Positions 41,112 through 50,431 of a stretch of DNA of 64,000 nt are shown here, piece after piece. Within the stretch, counting starts at the first letter, position 1, and each line of letters starts with the position of its first letter. This DNA comes from Nocardioides sp. Root122. GTDB lineage: Bacteria > Actinomycetota > Actinomycetes > Propionibacteriales > Nocardioidaceae. The translations under genes and the position numbers were made by a program. Where the stretch lies: NCBI RefSeq assembly GCF_001425025.1, contig NZ_LMDE01000001.1:799033-863032 (forward strand), read 5' to 3'. The notes beneath the pieces were generated by a model. The model did no database searches. It saw only the letters and a program-made list of their open reading frames with translations, and was not told the origin of the DNA.

Positions 41112-41975
41112 ATGAGGACACCTCTGCTGACGCTCGCCCTCGCCGCCACCGCGCTCTCGCTCGCCGCCTGCTCGACCGAGGGGGAGATGCGCGCCGTCGA
41201 CCCCGCCGCGGGCGGCGCGCCGTCGTCGGCCACCAGCTCGTCCCCCGAGCCGGCCGGCGAGGCGCCAGTGCCCGTGCCCGACGGCCCGGTGCGCACCACC
41301 GGCCTGGTGACGGTCCTCGACCCGGGCACCGGTCCCGAGCTGTGCCTGGGCGCCGTCGCCGAGTCCTACCCGCCCCAGTGCGGCGGCCCGGCGGTCGAGG
41401 GCTTCGAGTGGGGCGACGTCGGTGTCGAGAAGGCCGCGGGCGTCACGTGGGGCTCCTACGCCGTCACCGGCACCTTCGACGGCACGACCTTCACCGCGAC
41501 CGACGCGATCCCCGCGGCGCTCTACGACACGATGGCCGAGCCGCAGGCCGGGGGACTGGACCCGGCCTGCGACGACGCGACCACGACCGACCCCGACAAG
41601 GCGACGCCCGAGGACATGGACGCCACCCTGACCGCCGCCTCCGCCCTGCCGACGTACGCCGCCGCGTGGCTGAGCGACGGCACGATCAGCGTCGCCGTGA
41701 CGGGTGACGCCGAGGCCGCCGAGGCGCAGCTGCGCACGACGTGGGGCGGGCCGCTCTGCGTGACCACCGTCGAGCGCACCGACGCCGACCTCAACACGAT
41801 CAACCAGGAGCTCCAGGCCGCGCTGGGCGACCGGCTGCTCACCAGCGGGTCGACCGCCCCGGACTCCCTCGACGCCCAGGTGGTCTTCGACGACGGGTCG
41901 ATCCAGGACTGGGCCGACGCGACCTACGGTGCCGGGCTGGTGCGCATCACCTCGGCGCTGGTGCCCGCCTCCTGA
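41112..41975 (+). CDS. Hypothetical lipoprotein
   Basis: 287 residues. Signal peptide MRTPLLTLALAATALSLAAC with lipobox LAAC (17-20), then a Pro/Ala/Ser linker to about residue 60. The mature domain starts VRTTGLVTVLDPGTGPELCLGAVAESYPPQCGG (two cysteines), continues GVTWGSYAVTGTFDGTTFTAT, and ends in a C-terminal ~100-residue part with VAVTGDAEAAEAQLRTTWGGPLCVTTVERTDADLNTINQELQA. No family recognised. It lies downstream of chdC on the same strand but 47 bases away. A palindrome follows its stop. Confidence 0.7.
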   Translation: MRTPLLTLALAATALSLAACSTEGEMRAVDPAAGGAPSSATSSSPEPAGEAPVPVPDGPVRTTGLVTVLDPGTGPELCLGAVAESYPPQCGGPAVEGFEWGDVGVEKAAGVTWGSYAVTGTFDGTTFTATDAIPAALYDTMAEPQAGGLDPACDDATTTDPDKATPEDMDATLTAASALPTYAAAWLSDGTISVAVTGDAEAAEAQLRTTWGGPLCVTTVERTDADLNTINQELQAALGDRLLTSGSTAPDSLDAQVVFDDGSIQDWADATYGAGLVRITSALVPAS

Positions 41976-41991
41976 GCGTCGCCCGCCGAGG

Positions 41992-42057
41992 GGGTAGGTA
42001 GGGACGAACTGGTAGGTGAACCGTACGGATCGCCCACCAGGACGTCCCTACCTACCC
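41992..42057. terminator. Long palindrome (family C) between convergent genes
   Basis: Perfect 15-bp arms GGGTAGGTAGGGACG (41992-42006) and CGTCCCTACCTACCC (42043-42057), with a partly paired interior (CTGGTAGG ... CCCACCAG). It lies between the convergent lipoprotein and FAD-oxidoreductase genes, so it can act as a bidirectional terminator. Its length and form also fit a REP-type repeat. Confidence 0.7.
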
Positions 42058-42082
42058 GGGCATCGCTACCCGGGCGGCGACG

Positions 42083-43468
42083 TCAGATGACGTGGCCCGC
42101 CCGCATGCGGCCGCCGGGGTCCACCTGGGCGCGCAGTGCCCGCAACCGCTCCCAGTCGGCGTCGGCGTAGCAGCGCCGGGCGCTGTCGGAGTGCTCGGCG
42201 AAGGTCGGCAGCTCCCGAGCCGCGGACCACGGCTCCACCGCGGCCACCACGCGGGCGGCGTCCGCCTTCACCGCGGCGACGGCCTCCGGGACCGGCGCGA
42301 TGCCGACGAAGAAGGCCGCGAACGCGGCGTCGGTCGCCCCGATGGCGCCGGCGTCGGTCGTACGCCGTGAGAGCGCGCCCCCGAGCTGGCGGAGCTCCGC
42401 GGCCAGGAGCGACGTGCTGGTCCCCGGGCCGACCTGGGCCAGGAAGGCCTCGACCGCCTCCTCCGGCAGCTCGGCCAGCAGGGTGTGGTCGGCGGCGGAC
42501 GGGGCGGCACCCTCCGGGTCCATGTGGATCCGGGTGACGGCCGTGACCGGCACCCGGCCGAAGGTGTCCATCTCCGGGTCGAGCGCGCGGAGCGGGGCGA
42601 GGAGCTCCTCGGCCGTCGCGTCGTCGGCGAGGACCGCACCGTCGATGACGACCAGCTGGCGGCCGCTCAGGAAGGGCGGGAGCTCCGGCAGCGGCGGGAA
42701 GGACAGCACGCGGAACGACGTGGTGACCTCCTCGGGCGCGTCCTGGGTCCACGCTGCCCAGGCGCGCAGCACCTCGGGTGCCGCCTCGCGGTCCCACAGC
42801 AGCATGCCGGCGTAGGCGTCGGCGTACGGCAGGAGGCGGATCTCGAGCGCGGTCACCACGCCGAAGTTGCCGCCGCCACCGCGCAGCGCCCAGAACAGGT
42901 CGGCGTGGTGGTCGGCGTCGGCGCGCAGCAGCTCCCCGTTGGGCGTCACCAGCTCGACGGCCACGACGCTGTTGGCAGCGAAGCCGTGCTTGCGGGCGTA
43001 CCAGCCGATGCCGCCGCCCAGGCAGTAGCCGGCGACGGCGACGTCGGGCGAGCTGCCGTGAAGTGCGGTCAGGCCGTGCGAGGCGGCGGCCTCGACGACG
43101 TCCTGCCACAGGGTGCCGCCCTCGACACGGGCCGTGCGTGCGGCGGGGTCGACGGTGACGCCGGTCAGTCCGGACATCCGGACCACGACGACGTCGGCGA
43201 GGTCGTCCGTGGTGAGCAGCGCGGCGCCGTGGCCGGTGCTCATCGGGGCGACGCGCAGACCGGCGTCGAGCGCGGCGTGCATGACGTCGGCGACGTCGGA
43301 GGCGTCCCGCGGGACGGCCACGGCGGCCGGGCGGAGCTCGGCGGCGACGTTCCACGGCGTGCGCGCGGCGTCGTACCCGGGGTCGCCGGGGAGATGGATG
43401 GCGCCGCCGCACAGGCCTCGGAGGCTGGTGGCGCGGCCGGTGGCGGTGCTCAGGTCGATGCTGTTCAT
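42083..43468 (-). CDS. FAD-linked oxidoreductase with berberine bridge-like C-terminus
   Basis: 461 residues from ATG 43468 (AAGGA eight bases upstream). FAD_binding_4 (PCMH) domain: AVAVPRDASDVADVMHAALDAGLRVAPMSTGHGAALL (candidate flavin-linking His), VEGGTLWQDVVEAAASHGLTALHGSSPDVAVAGYCLGGGIGWYARKHGFAANSVVAVELV, and DLFWALRGGGGNFGVVTALEIRLLPY. The BBE-type end is CYADADWERLRALRAQVDPGGRMRAGHVI. Such enzymes oxidise sugars, aclacinomycin-like glycosides or other alcohols; the substrate here is unknown. It is divergent from a LuxR-type regulator that likely controls it. Confidence 0.85.
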   Translation of the reverse strand: MNSIDLSTATGRATSLRGLCGGAIHLPGDPGYDAARTPWNVAAELRPAAVAVPRDASDVADVMHAALDAGLRVAPMSTGHGAALLTTDDLADVVVVRMSGLTGVTVDPAARTARVEGGTLWQDVVEAAASHGLTALHGSSPDVAVAGYCLGGGIGWYARKHGFAANSVVAVELVTPNGELLRADADHHADLFWALRGGGGNFGVVTALEIRLLPYADAYAGMLLWDREAAPEVLRAWAAWTQDAPEEVTTSFRVLSFPPLPELPPFLSGRQLVVIDGAVLADDATAEELLAPLRALDPEMDTFGRVPVTAVTRIHMDPEGAAPSAADHTLLAELPEEAVEAFLAQVGPGTSTSLLAAELRQLGGALSRRTTDAGAIGATDAAFAAFFVGIAPVPEAVAAVKADAARVVAAVEPWSAARELPTFAEHSDSARRCYADADWERLRALRAQVDPGGRMRAGHVI

Positions 43469-43560
43469 CTGGTCCTTCTTCGATCGGGTGGTGCTGACCC
43501 GACGATCGTGGGACCGCGCGCCACCGCCGTGCGATCCCAGTCGGCAGGGGACTTCGCGAC

Positions 43561-43600
43561 CCACTGATCTGGACCAGTGGACTTCCCAGAGTTATGGGAG
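43561..43600. promoter_or_regulatory. Two short palindromes in the FAD-oxidoreductase/LuxR intergenic region
   Basis: CCACTG-N8-CAGTGG (43561-43580) and TCCCA-N6-TGGGA (43584-43599) lie side by side between the divergent genes. They are candidate operators for the LuxR-family protein. Confidence 0.35.
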
Positions 43601-43636
43601 TGCGCTCGAGCGGGGTCGTCCCCGACACTCGTGTGC

Positions 43637-44809
43637 ATGCCTGCCACTGCTGTGCTCGCCGAGCGCGTACGCCGCGACGTCGACGTGCTCTCGCGTGCCG
43701 GGCTGGACCTCGAGACGTTCCTCGCCGAGGCCGTCGACTCCGTCGGCCGGGCGGTGCCGGCGGTGGGGGTGTGCCTGGGCACGCACGACCCGGCCACCTT
43801 CCTCCTCACCAGCGCCCGCAAGTACGGCGCGCTCGCGGAGACCAACACCTACGACCACGAGTTCGGACTGATCGAGTACGGGACCGTGGAGCCCACCGCG
43901 TTCGGCGAGCTGGCCCGCGCCGCGGTCCCGGCAGCGGGCGTGCACGCGCTCACCGGCGGGGACGTGGAGCGCTCCGGACGGATGAGCCGCTTCATGAAGC
44001 CCAACTTCGGCTTCGCCGACGAGCTCCGCCTGGTCTTCCGCGAGGCGGGTGCGGCGTGGGGTGCGATGGCGCTGTTCCGCGGGCCCGACGACGTGCCCTT
44101 CGGCACGGCCGAGATCGAGTTCATGGCCTCGCTCACCGAGGTGTTCGCGCGTGGCGTGCGCACCGGCATGCTCTGCCGGCTCTCCTCGAGCGAGGTCGTC
44201 CCGGTGGCGGGCGGGCCGGCCGTGCTGATCGTGGGCGCCGACGACACCGTGCGCCAGATGAGCCTGGGTGCCGAGGCGCGCCTGGCGGAGCTGGGGTCCG
44301 GCGACGTCTACGGCGATCCTGCCGGGATGGTGTCGGCCCTGGTCGGCGCCGCCCGACGGCTGGCGCGCGGCGAGACCTCGGTCCCGCCGCGCTCGCGGAT
44401 CCGCACCGCCGGCGGCACCTGGCTGGTGCTGCACGCCGCTCCGTTGTCAGGCGCCGGCGGTGACGTGGTGGTCACCATCGAGGAGGCGCGGCCGCCGGAG
44501 ATCGTGCCGCTGGTCGTCGCAGCCTTCGACCTGACCCCGCGCGAGCGCGACGTGACCCAGCTGGTGCTGCAGGGGCTCGACACCAAGGAGATCGCGGCGA
44601 CCCTGCACGTCTCGCCGTGGACCGTGCAGGACCACCTCAAGACAGTGTTCCTCAAGGCCGACGTGCGCAGCCGCCGCGAGCTGATCTCCCGGGTCTACTT
44701 CGAGCAGTACGTCCCGCGCATGGGCGACGAGCTGAGCCCATCGGGCTGGTTCACCCCGGGTGTTCCGGGGGTCCGGGAGCCGCGGGCGGAGGTCAGCTCT
44801 TCTCGTTGA
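43637..44809 (+). CDS. LuxR-family transcriptional regulator with GAF-like sensor region
   Basis: 390 residues from ATG 43637. The first ~180 residues look like a GAF-type sensor ([48 protein letters not shown]), followed by a PAS-like segment ([24 protein letters not shown]). The C-terminal LuxR helix-turn-helix is clear: [57 protein letters not shown] (about 315-370). It most likely regulates the divergent FAD-oxidoreductase gene. Its 3' end overlaps msrB by 17 bases tail-to-tail. Confidence 0.85.
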   Translation: MPATAVLAERVRRDVDVLSRAGLDLETFLAEAVDSVGRAVPAVGVCLGTHDPATFLLTSARKYGALAETNTYDHEFGLIEYGTVEPTAFGELARAAVPAAGVHALTGGDVERSGRMSRFMKPNFGFADELRLVFREAGAAWGAMALFRGPDDVPFGTAEIEFMASLTEVFARGVRTGMLCRLSSSEVVPVAGGPAVLIVGADDTVRQMSLGAEARLAELGSGDVYGDPAGMVSALVGAARRLARGETSVPPRSRIRTAGGTWLVLHAAPLSGAGGDVVVTIEEARPPEIVPLVVAAFDLTPRERDVTQLVLQGLDTKEIAATLHVSPWTVQDHLKTVFLKADVRSRRELISRVYFEQYVPRMGDELSPSGWFTPGVPGVREPRAEVSSSR

Positions 44810-45191
44810 GCGTGATGCTGACCGAGTTGATGCAGTAGCGGTCGCCGGTGGGCGTGCCGAAGCCGTCGGGGAACACGTGCCCGAGGTGCGAGCCGCACGT
44901 CGCGCAGCGCACCTCCACGCGCTTCATCCCGTGCGAGGTGTCCTCGATGTACTCCACGGTGTCGGTCACCGGCTGGTAGAAGCTGGGCCAGCCGCAGCCG
45001 GAGTGGAACTTGGTGTCGCTGGTGAACAGCTCCGAGCCGCAGGCCTTGCAGGAGTAGGTGCCCTCGGTGTCGGTGTCGGTGTACTCGCCGGTGAAGGCCC
45101 GCTCCGTTCCCGCCTGCCGCAGCACGGCGTACTCCTCGGGGGTCAGCTCCTTGCGCCACTGCTCGTCGGTCTTCTGAACGTCATAGGCCAT
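44793..45191 (-). CDS. msrB: Peptide-methionine (R)-S-oxide reductase MsrB
   Basis: 132 residues. Zinc ligands CKAC and CATC (two CxxC motifs), substrate loop [14 protein letters not shown], and the catalytic cysteine in [11 protein letters not shown]. It reduces methionine-R-sulfoxide with thioredoxin. A TAAACT box 7 bases before the ATG suggests leaderless expression. M. tuberculosis also has msrB (Rv2674) beside its chdC-hemY-hemE cluster, so this gene belongs to the ancestral neighbourhood. Confidence 0.95.
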   Translation of the reverse strand: MAYDVQKTDEQWRKELTPEEYAVLRQAGTERAFTGEYTDTDTEGTYSCKACGSELFTSDTKFHSGCGWPSFYQPVTDTVEYIEDTSHGMKRVEVRCATCGSHLGHVFPDGFGTPTGDRYCINSVSITLNEKS

Positions 45192-45244
45192 ACCTCTGAG
45201 TTTACGGACGCGTTCCAGTGAGGCGTCCCGCTAGGGTCGCGGGT

Positions 45245-46327
45245 ATGGCGAAGGCGTCGGAGGCGTACGTCCGGGCGGGGGAGCGCGAGGTCAGGATCTC
45301 GTCCCCCGAGCGGGTCATCTACGAGGCGACGGAGGCGACGCCGGAGGTCACCAAGCTGATGGTGGCGGAGTACTTCGCCAGCGTCGAGGACGGCCTCATG
45401 CGGGCCCTGCGCGATCGCCCGACCGCGCTCGAGCGCTGGACCTCCGGCGTCCGCGAGGGGATGAAGCTCGCGACCGGGCCGCAGGACCGCAACGCCGACG
45501 CGTTCTACCAGAAGCGCGTCCCCAAGGGGGCTCCCGACTACCTCGAGATTGCGACGATCACCTTCCCGTCCGGTCGCACCGCCGACGAGATCTGCCCGAC
45601 CGAGATCGCCGTGCCGGTCTGGTGCGCGCACATGGGCACGCTGACCTTCCACCCGTGGCCTGTGCGACGTGCCGATGTCGACCATCCCGACGAGCTGCGG
45701 ATCGACCTCGACCCCCAGCCGGGCACGACCTTCACCGACGCCGTGCGGGTCGCCGGCGTCGCCCGCGAGCTGCTCGAGGAGATGGGACTGATCCCCTTCG
45801 TGAAGACCTCGGGCAACCGCGGCATCCACATCTACGTCCGGATCCGTCCCGAGTGGGACTTCGCGGCCGTGCGGCACGCGGCGATCGCGATCGGCCGTGA
45901 GCTCGAGAAGCGCGACGACGGCGTGACCACCGCGTGGTGGAAGGAGGAGCGCGGCGAGCGGATCTTCGTCGACTTCAACCAGAACACCCGTGACCGCACC
46001 ATCGCGTCGGCGTACTCCCTGCGGCCCATCGCGGGTGCCCCGGTGTCGACGCCGGTGACGTGGGACGAGCTCGCGACGCTCTCGTCACCCTTGGCGTTCA
46101 ACCTCTTCACGGTGCCGGAGCGGCTGGCCGCCGACGGCGACCCGTGGGCCGCGATCGACGACGTCCACTGCGGCCTCGAAGTCCCGCTCGCGCTCTGGGA
46201 CGAGCACCCGGTCGAGCTCAACTTCCCGCCGGACCACCCGAAGATGCCCGGTGAGCCGCCCCGCGTCCAGCCGTCGAAGAAGGTCGAGTCGCACTGGGAC
46301 GCCGAGGGCAACCGCATCCCCGACTGA
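45245..46327 (+). CDS. LigD-type DNA polymerase/primase domain protein
   Basis: 360 residues from ATG 45245 (TAGGGT seven bases upstream). The archaeo-eukaryotic primase-like PolDom motifs are visible: VWCAHMGTLTFHPWPVRR, catalytic D-x-D in DELRIDLDPQPGTTF, FVKTSGNRGIHIYVRI, and ERIFVDFNQNTRDRTIASAYSLRPIAGAPVSTPVTWDEL. It lacks nuclease and ligase domains, so it is a stand-alone polymerase subunit for end filling in non-homologous end joining or base repair. A LigC-type ligase lies 5 kb away; no Ku gene is in the window. The repeat element variant at 46351 follows. Confidence 0.88.
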   Translation: MAKASEAYVRAGEREVRISSPERVIYEATEATPEVTKLMVAEYFASVEDGLMRALRDRPTALERWTSGVREGMKLATGPQDRNADAFYQKRVPKGAPDYLEIATITFPSGRTADEICPTEIAVPVWCAHMGTLTFHPWPVRRADVDHPDELRIDLDPQPGTTFTDAVRVAGVARELLEEMGLIPFVKTSGNRGIHIYVRIRPEWDFAAVRHAAIAIGRELEKRDDGVTTAWWKEERGERIFVDFNQNTRDRTIASAYSLRPIAGAPVSTPVTWDELATLSSPLAFNLFTVPERLAADGDPWAAIDDVHCGLEVPLALWDEHPVELNFPPDHPKMPGEPPRVQPSKKVESHWDAEGNRIPD

Positions 46328-46350
46328 GACCCCGCCGCGTTCCTCACCGT

Positions 46351-46463
46351 CGCTGGTTGAGGAGGGCGGGCAGCGCCCGTCACGAAACCCCTCAGCCTCG
46401 GGCGTGCGAATCGGGTGACCGGGTCTCGTGACAGGCGCCGGGGCGCCTTCCTCGACCACCGAA
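46351..46463. repeat. Variant of repeat element A (long imperfect palindrome)
   Basis: The left arm starts TGGTTGAGGAGGGCGGGCAG (46354) and continues to CACGAAACC. The right arm runs GGGTCTCGTGACAGGCGCC ... CCTTCCTCGACCACC (ending 46460). The ends (TGGTTGAGG / CCTCGACCACC) and the GAAACC/GGGTCTC core match element A, but the middle differs and there are no tandem units. It lies between the convergent LigD-type and Stealth genes. Confidence 0.65.
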
Positions 46464-46476
46464 GGCGTGGGGCGCG

Positions 46477-49218
46477 CTACTTCTCCCAGGGTGCCGGGAT
46501 CGGGAAGTACTCCTCGAGGAACTCGTGGAGCAGGCCGTCGGCGCGCTCCTCGTCGAAGGCGGCGAGCATGTTGTCGGCGATGCAGAAGAAGTCGCGGTTG
46601 CGGTGGCTCATCTGCTTGAGCTGGACGGGCAGCTGCTGGTGGCCGAGGTCGACGTAGCCGTGGTGGGCGGTGGCGCGGAAGGCCTGCCCGGTGATCAGCC
46701 CGTAGCTCTGCGCGAAGGACGACAGCATCGACACGTCGGCCTCGGAGCGGAAGGGCGCGAGCGTGGTGGCCTCGACCTCGGCGGGGAAGCGGGCCGCGAT
46801 CTCCTCCAGCGTCGTACGACGTTGGGGGTGCGGGCTGTGCATCATCGTCTGGGTGAGGTTGACGCCGAACGCCTCGGCCAGGATCCGGCGGTTGTTGAGC
46901 GCCGCGGTGAGGTAGGGGCGGTCGTCGGTGCCCGGCAGGCCGACGGCGCGGTGGTCGGCGACGAAGGCGGCGTACTGGCCGCCGGGTGAGAAGAAGTGCT
47001 CGGGGCGCCGCGGCCGCCCGAGGAACACGTCGTCGTTGACGTAGACGAAGTGGTCGGCCAGGTCGGGCACGGCGTGGAGGCGGGTCTCGATGGCGTGCGA
47101 GCTGAAGGTCGGCAGCGCGGCCTCGGGCAGGATGTCGCGGTGGTCGACGACCCGGATGCGGTCGTGGGAGGTGTCGAGCCACGACGGCACCTGGCCCGCG
47201 GTGACGAGGTGGATCCGGCGCACCCAGGGGGCGAAGAGGTGGAGGCTGCGCATCGAGTAGCGCAGCTCGTCGCGGCTGCGGTAGCGCTGCGCGCCGCCCG
47301 CCCGGGCGCTCGGCGTGCCGCCCATCTCGGTGATCCGCTGGTCGCGCGCGGCCAGCCACGCCTCGTCGTCGCCGTCGACCCACGTGTAGACGACGTCGAC
47401 GTCTAAGCGGCAGTCGTCGACGGTCGGGAGGGCCATCGTCTCCAGCGTCGGGACGGTCACGCCCTCGACCTCGATCGTGGTGCGCGGGGTCCCGGCGGGC
47501 ACGCGGTCGCCGAACCGGTTGAGGCTCGGCGCGAACAGCTCGCCGTCGGGCGACTCCTCCCAGAACTGCACGCCGACCTCGACGCCCTCGCCGAGCACGC
47601 CGTCGTGGCCGCCACGCATGGGCCACGGCTCGAGGAACAGCGAGGCGGTGCGGTTGCGCGCGAGCTCGTCGGTCATCGCGGCGACCGTGCCGCGCCGCTC
47701 GGGCCAGCCGCGCTCGGCGGGCTCGCGGACCGACAGCCAGTCGGGCACGGACGCAGCGGCCAGCGCCGCGAGGAAGGCGCCCCGGCGTGACGACGGCACG
47801 ACGACGAAGGGGTGCGGGTCGAGGCCACGGGCGGGCACCACGAACCAGCCGTCGCTGCTCGCGGTGGCTGCGGCGGTGAGCGCCTGCAGGGTCGTCGTAC
47901 GCGCCTGGGCGGGGGTGAGGCCGCGGGCGCCGGTCGTCTCGGGCAGGTCGCCGATCGGTCCGGGGCGCAGGCCGTGCAGGACGCGTCGCGGGGCGAGCGG
48001 GTCGGCGCGGCGGGCCATGGCACCGCGGAACACGTCGACCCACTGGCGGGCCAGCGCCAGGCCGTCCCAGCGCTCGGACCGCTCCAGCGCGGCGGCACCG
48101 AGCCGGGTGCGGAGGTCGTCGTCGGTGGCGACGCGCTGCATGGCGGCGGCGAGGGCGGCCTTGGAGCCCGGCGGCACCAGCAGCCCGTCGACGTCGTGGG
48201 TGATGATCTCGCGGGGGCCGGAGGGGCAGTCGTACGACACCGCCGGCACGCCCGCGGACATCGCCTCCTGCAGGACGAGCGGGTAGCCCTCGGCGCGCGA
48301 GGCGAGCACCGCGACGCTCGCCCGGGTCCACTCGGTGGTCATGTCGTCGGTCGTGCCCGGGAGCTCGACCCGGCCCTCGAGCCCGAGCTTGCGGACCTGT
48401 GCGGCGAGGTTGCCGGCGCGCGGGCCGTCGCCCCAGATCCGCAGCGTCCAGCCGGGGATCTCCTCGTGGATGCGCCAGAACGCGTCGACGACGTGCTCGA
48501 ACTGCTTCTCGGGGGCCAGCCGACCGGCCGTGACGAACGTCTTCTGGTCCAGCGCGGAGCGCGGTTGCGGCTCGGCGGGCAGGGGGTTGGGGATCACGAG
48601 CAGCTCGGGTGCGGCACCCCCGAGGCGGCCGGCGAGCCAGCGCGACATCGACTCGGTCAGCGACACCACGACGTCCGCGCGGGGAGCGAACTCCAGCAGC
48701 GCGCCGAGGTCGTTGACCCGGCTGGAGGAGGCGCGATGCTCCTGGTGCACCAGCGCGACGCCGTCCGGCGCGAGCTGGGCGACCACGGCCAGCAGCTCCG
48801 GGGTCGTCGTGACGAGGACGTCCGCGTCGAGCGCGGGCAGCGCCTCGCGCAGGGTCGCGTCGGTCAGCGCGTTGAAGGTCGCGTCCCACGACCGCGGCAC
48901 GATCACGGACTCGCGGTCGGCGAGCTCGGCCGGGTGACGACCGTTGACCGCGGCCGCCCGCTCACCGCGTACGTCGACGAGGTAGGTGACCTCCAGCCCG
49001 TCGGCCAGCGGGTAGTGGGTCGTCGCACCGCTTCGGGTGACGCTCAGGATCCGCACCCGGTGGCCCTCGCCGAGGCCGACCAGCGCGTTGGCCTGCGCGA
49101 TCCCGGAGCGCGCGGTGCCGCCCATGCCGTCGGCGTTGAAGAGCACGAAGACGATGTCGAGAGGCCCGTCGCGGCGCACGCGGCGTACGGCCGATCGCAC
49201 CTTGTCGGAGAGTGCCAC
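46477..49218 (-). CDS. Glycosyltransferase (GT4)-Stealth phosphotransferase fusion
   Basis: 913 residues from GTG 49218. The N-terminal ~390 residues are a GT4-type glycosyltransferase (VFVLFNADGMGGTARSGIAQANAL, FVTAGRLAPEKQFEHVVDAF, and EGYPLVLQEAMSAGVPAVSYDCPSGPREII donor site). A ~200-residue linker region follows. The C-terminal third is a Stealth protein: CR1 VDVVYTWVDGDDEAW (about 605), CR2 RYRSRDELRYSMRSLHLFAPWVRRIHLVTAGQVPSWLD and FVYVNDDVFLG, CR3 TMMHSPHPQRR, CR4 near QMSHRNRDFFCIADNM. Stealth domains transfer sugar-1-phosphates to surface glycans. The fused pair would build a phosphoglycan repeat. Divergent neighbour: a sulfotransferase. Confidence 0.88.
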   Translation of the reverse strand: MALSDKVRSAVRRVRRDGPLDIVFVLFNADGMGGTARSGIAQANALVGLGEGHRVRILSVTRSGATTHYPLADGLEVTYLVDVRGERAAAVNGRHPAELADRESVIVPRSWDATFNALTDATLREALPALDADVLVTTTPELLAVVAQLAPDGVALVHQEHRASSSRVNDLGALLEFAPRADVVVSLTESMSRWLAGRLGGAAPELLVIPNPLPAEPQPRSALDQKTFVTAGRLAPEKQFEHVVDAFWRIHEEIPGWTLRIWGDGPRAGNLAAQVRKLGLEGRVELPGTTDDMTTEWTRASVAVLASRAEGYPLVLQEAMSAGVPAVSYDCPSGPREIITHDVDGLLVPPGSKAALAAAMQRVATDDDLRTRLGAAALERSERWDGLALARQWVDVFRGAMARRADPLAPRRVLHGLRPGPIGDLPETTGARGLTPAQARTTTLQALTAAATASSDGWFVVPARGLDPHPFVVVPSSRRGAFLAALAAASVPDWLSVREPAERGWPERRGTVAAMTDELARNRTASLFLEPWPMRGGHDGVLGEGVEVGVQFWEESPDGELFAPSLNRFGDRVPAGTPRTTIEVEGVTVPTLETMALPTVDDCRLDVDVVYTWVDGDDEAWLAARDQRITEMGGTPSARAGGAQRYRSRDELRYSMRSLHLFAPWVRRIHLVTAGQVPSWLDTSHDRIRVVDHRDILPEAALPTFSSHAIETRLHAVPDLADHFVYVNDDVFLGRPRRPEHFFSPGGQYAAFVADHRAVGLPGTDDRPYLTAALNNRRILAEAFGVNLTQTMMHSPHPQRRTTLEEIAARFPAEVEATTLAPFRSEADVSMLSSFAQSYGLITGQAFRATAHHGYVDLGHQQLPVQLKQMSHRNRDFFCIADNMLAAFDEERADGLLHEFLEEYFPIPAPWEK

Positions 49219-49296
49219 GTGTCCGGTGTCCTGTCCTCGTCGAGTGCGGTCGCCACGATCCTAGGAGGTGGGACGCCGGCCGATAGGGTGACCCGC

Positions 49297-50376
49297 ATGC
49301 CGACGCCCCCCACCCCGCTGGTCCTCGTCTCCGGTTCCGGCCGCAGTGGCACCAGCTCCCTGGCGGGCACGCTCAAGCGGCTGGGCCTCCACGTGCCGCA
49401 GCCCGAGGTCGAGGCGTCGGAGACCAACCCGCGCGGCTTCTACGAGCCGCAGTGGGTCATCGACTTCCACAAGCGCCACCTCCGCGAGCTCGCGCTGTTC
49501 AACATCGACAGCCGACCGGCCGCGGTCGACCTCGTCGCCGACTACCTCGCGTCCGGTGAGCCGACCGCCGAGCTGCGCGAGTGGCTCTCCGGGCAGCTCG
49601 ACGCAGAGCAGATCGTCGTGAAGGACCCGCACGCCTTCTGGTTCGCCCGGGCGTGGGAGGACGCGAGCCGCGACCTCGACGTGGACCTGCGCTGGCTGAC
49701 GGCGCTGCGCCACCCGGCCGAGGTCGTCGGGTCGCGCGACATCGCCTACCTCTCCAGCCAGTCCGACGACCTGAGGCTCACCAAGGAGACCTCCAACGTC
49801 GCCGGTTGGGTGCACGCCGCCCTCCTGACGGAGCAGGCCGGGCGCGGTGACAAGCGCTCGTTCGTGAGGTACGTCGACCTCCTCGCCGACTGGCGCGCTG
49901 CGCTGGCGCCGGTCCAGCAGCAGCTCGAGCTCGACTTCAACACCGATCTCTCGTCGACCGAGCACCACCCGGTGGACGACTTCATCGAGCCGTCGATGCG
50001 CAAGTCCCAGCTGACCTGGGACGACGTCCGCACCCCCGTGTGGCTGCGCGACATGGCCGAGGAGGTCTGGCAGCTCCTCGGCGTGCTGACGACGTCCCCG
50101 GCCGACGACGACACGCAGGCGCGCCTGGACGTCATCCATCTCGAGTACGACACCCGCTACGCCGACGCCGTGGCCCTCACGTTCGACCACACGAAGGCGG
50201 AGTCCACGCTGGCCGCCCGCGAGGCGCGTGACGCGCAGCGCGCCACGGTGCAGCACCTGCGTCGCGAGCTCGACCAGGCGCGCCGGGCCGGCAGGCCGCA
50301 GACCGTCGGCGGGCGCGAGGCCGCCTCGATCCTGGGCCGCGCCGTCGTACGCCGGGTGCGGCGACCGCGCGGCTGA
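49297..50376 (+). CDS. Sulfotransferase-family protein
   Basis: 359 residues from ATG 49297 (TAGGGT seven bases upstream). The PAPS-binding loop VLVSGSGRSGTSSLAGTLKRLGLHVPQPE sits at residues 8-36. LRWLTALRHPAEVVGSRDIAYL holds the RHPxEV-type 3'-phosphate motif, and FVRYVDLLADWRAALAPVQQQLEL resembles the YEDL-type segment. The C-terminal 60 residues form a basic coiled coil (TLAAREARDAQRATVQHLRRELDQARRAG). It probably sulfates a glycan or lipid. It is divergent from the GT4-Stealth gene (78 bases), suggesting joint action on a surface polymer. Confidence 0.8.
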   Translation: MPTPPTPLVLVSGSGRSGTSSLAGTLKRLGLHVPQPEVEASETNPRGFYEPQWVIDFHKRHLRELALFNIDSRPAAVDLVADYLASGEPTAELREWLSGQLDAEQIVVKDPHAFWFARAWEDASRDLDVDLRWLTALRHPAEVVGSRDIAYLSSQSDDLRLTKETSNVAGWVHAALLTEQAGRGDKRSFVRYVDLLADWRAALAPVQQQLELDFNTDLSSTEHHPVDDFIEPSMRKSQLTWDDVRTPVWLRDMAEEVWQLLGVLTTSPADDDTQARLDVIHLEYDTRYADAVALTFDHTKAESTLAAREARDAQRATVQHLRRELDQARRAGRPQTVGGREAASILGRAVVRRVRRPRG

Positions 50377-50431
50377 GCCGTCGTACGCCCCTCGGTGGGG
50401 TCGGCCAGGCCCGGACGTGAGCCCGCTGGGG

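Noticed and set aside
47812..49296. N-terminal extension of the sulfotransferase antisense to the Stealth gene
   Set aside because: No homology, shadow composition, and TAGGGT seven bases before ATG 49297 supports the shorter protein.
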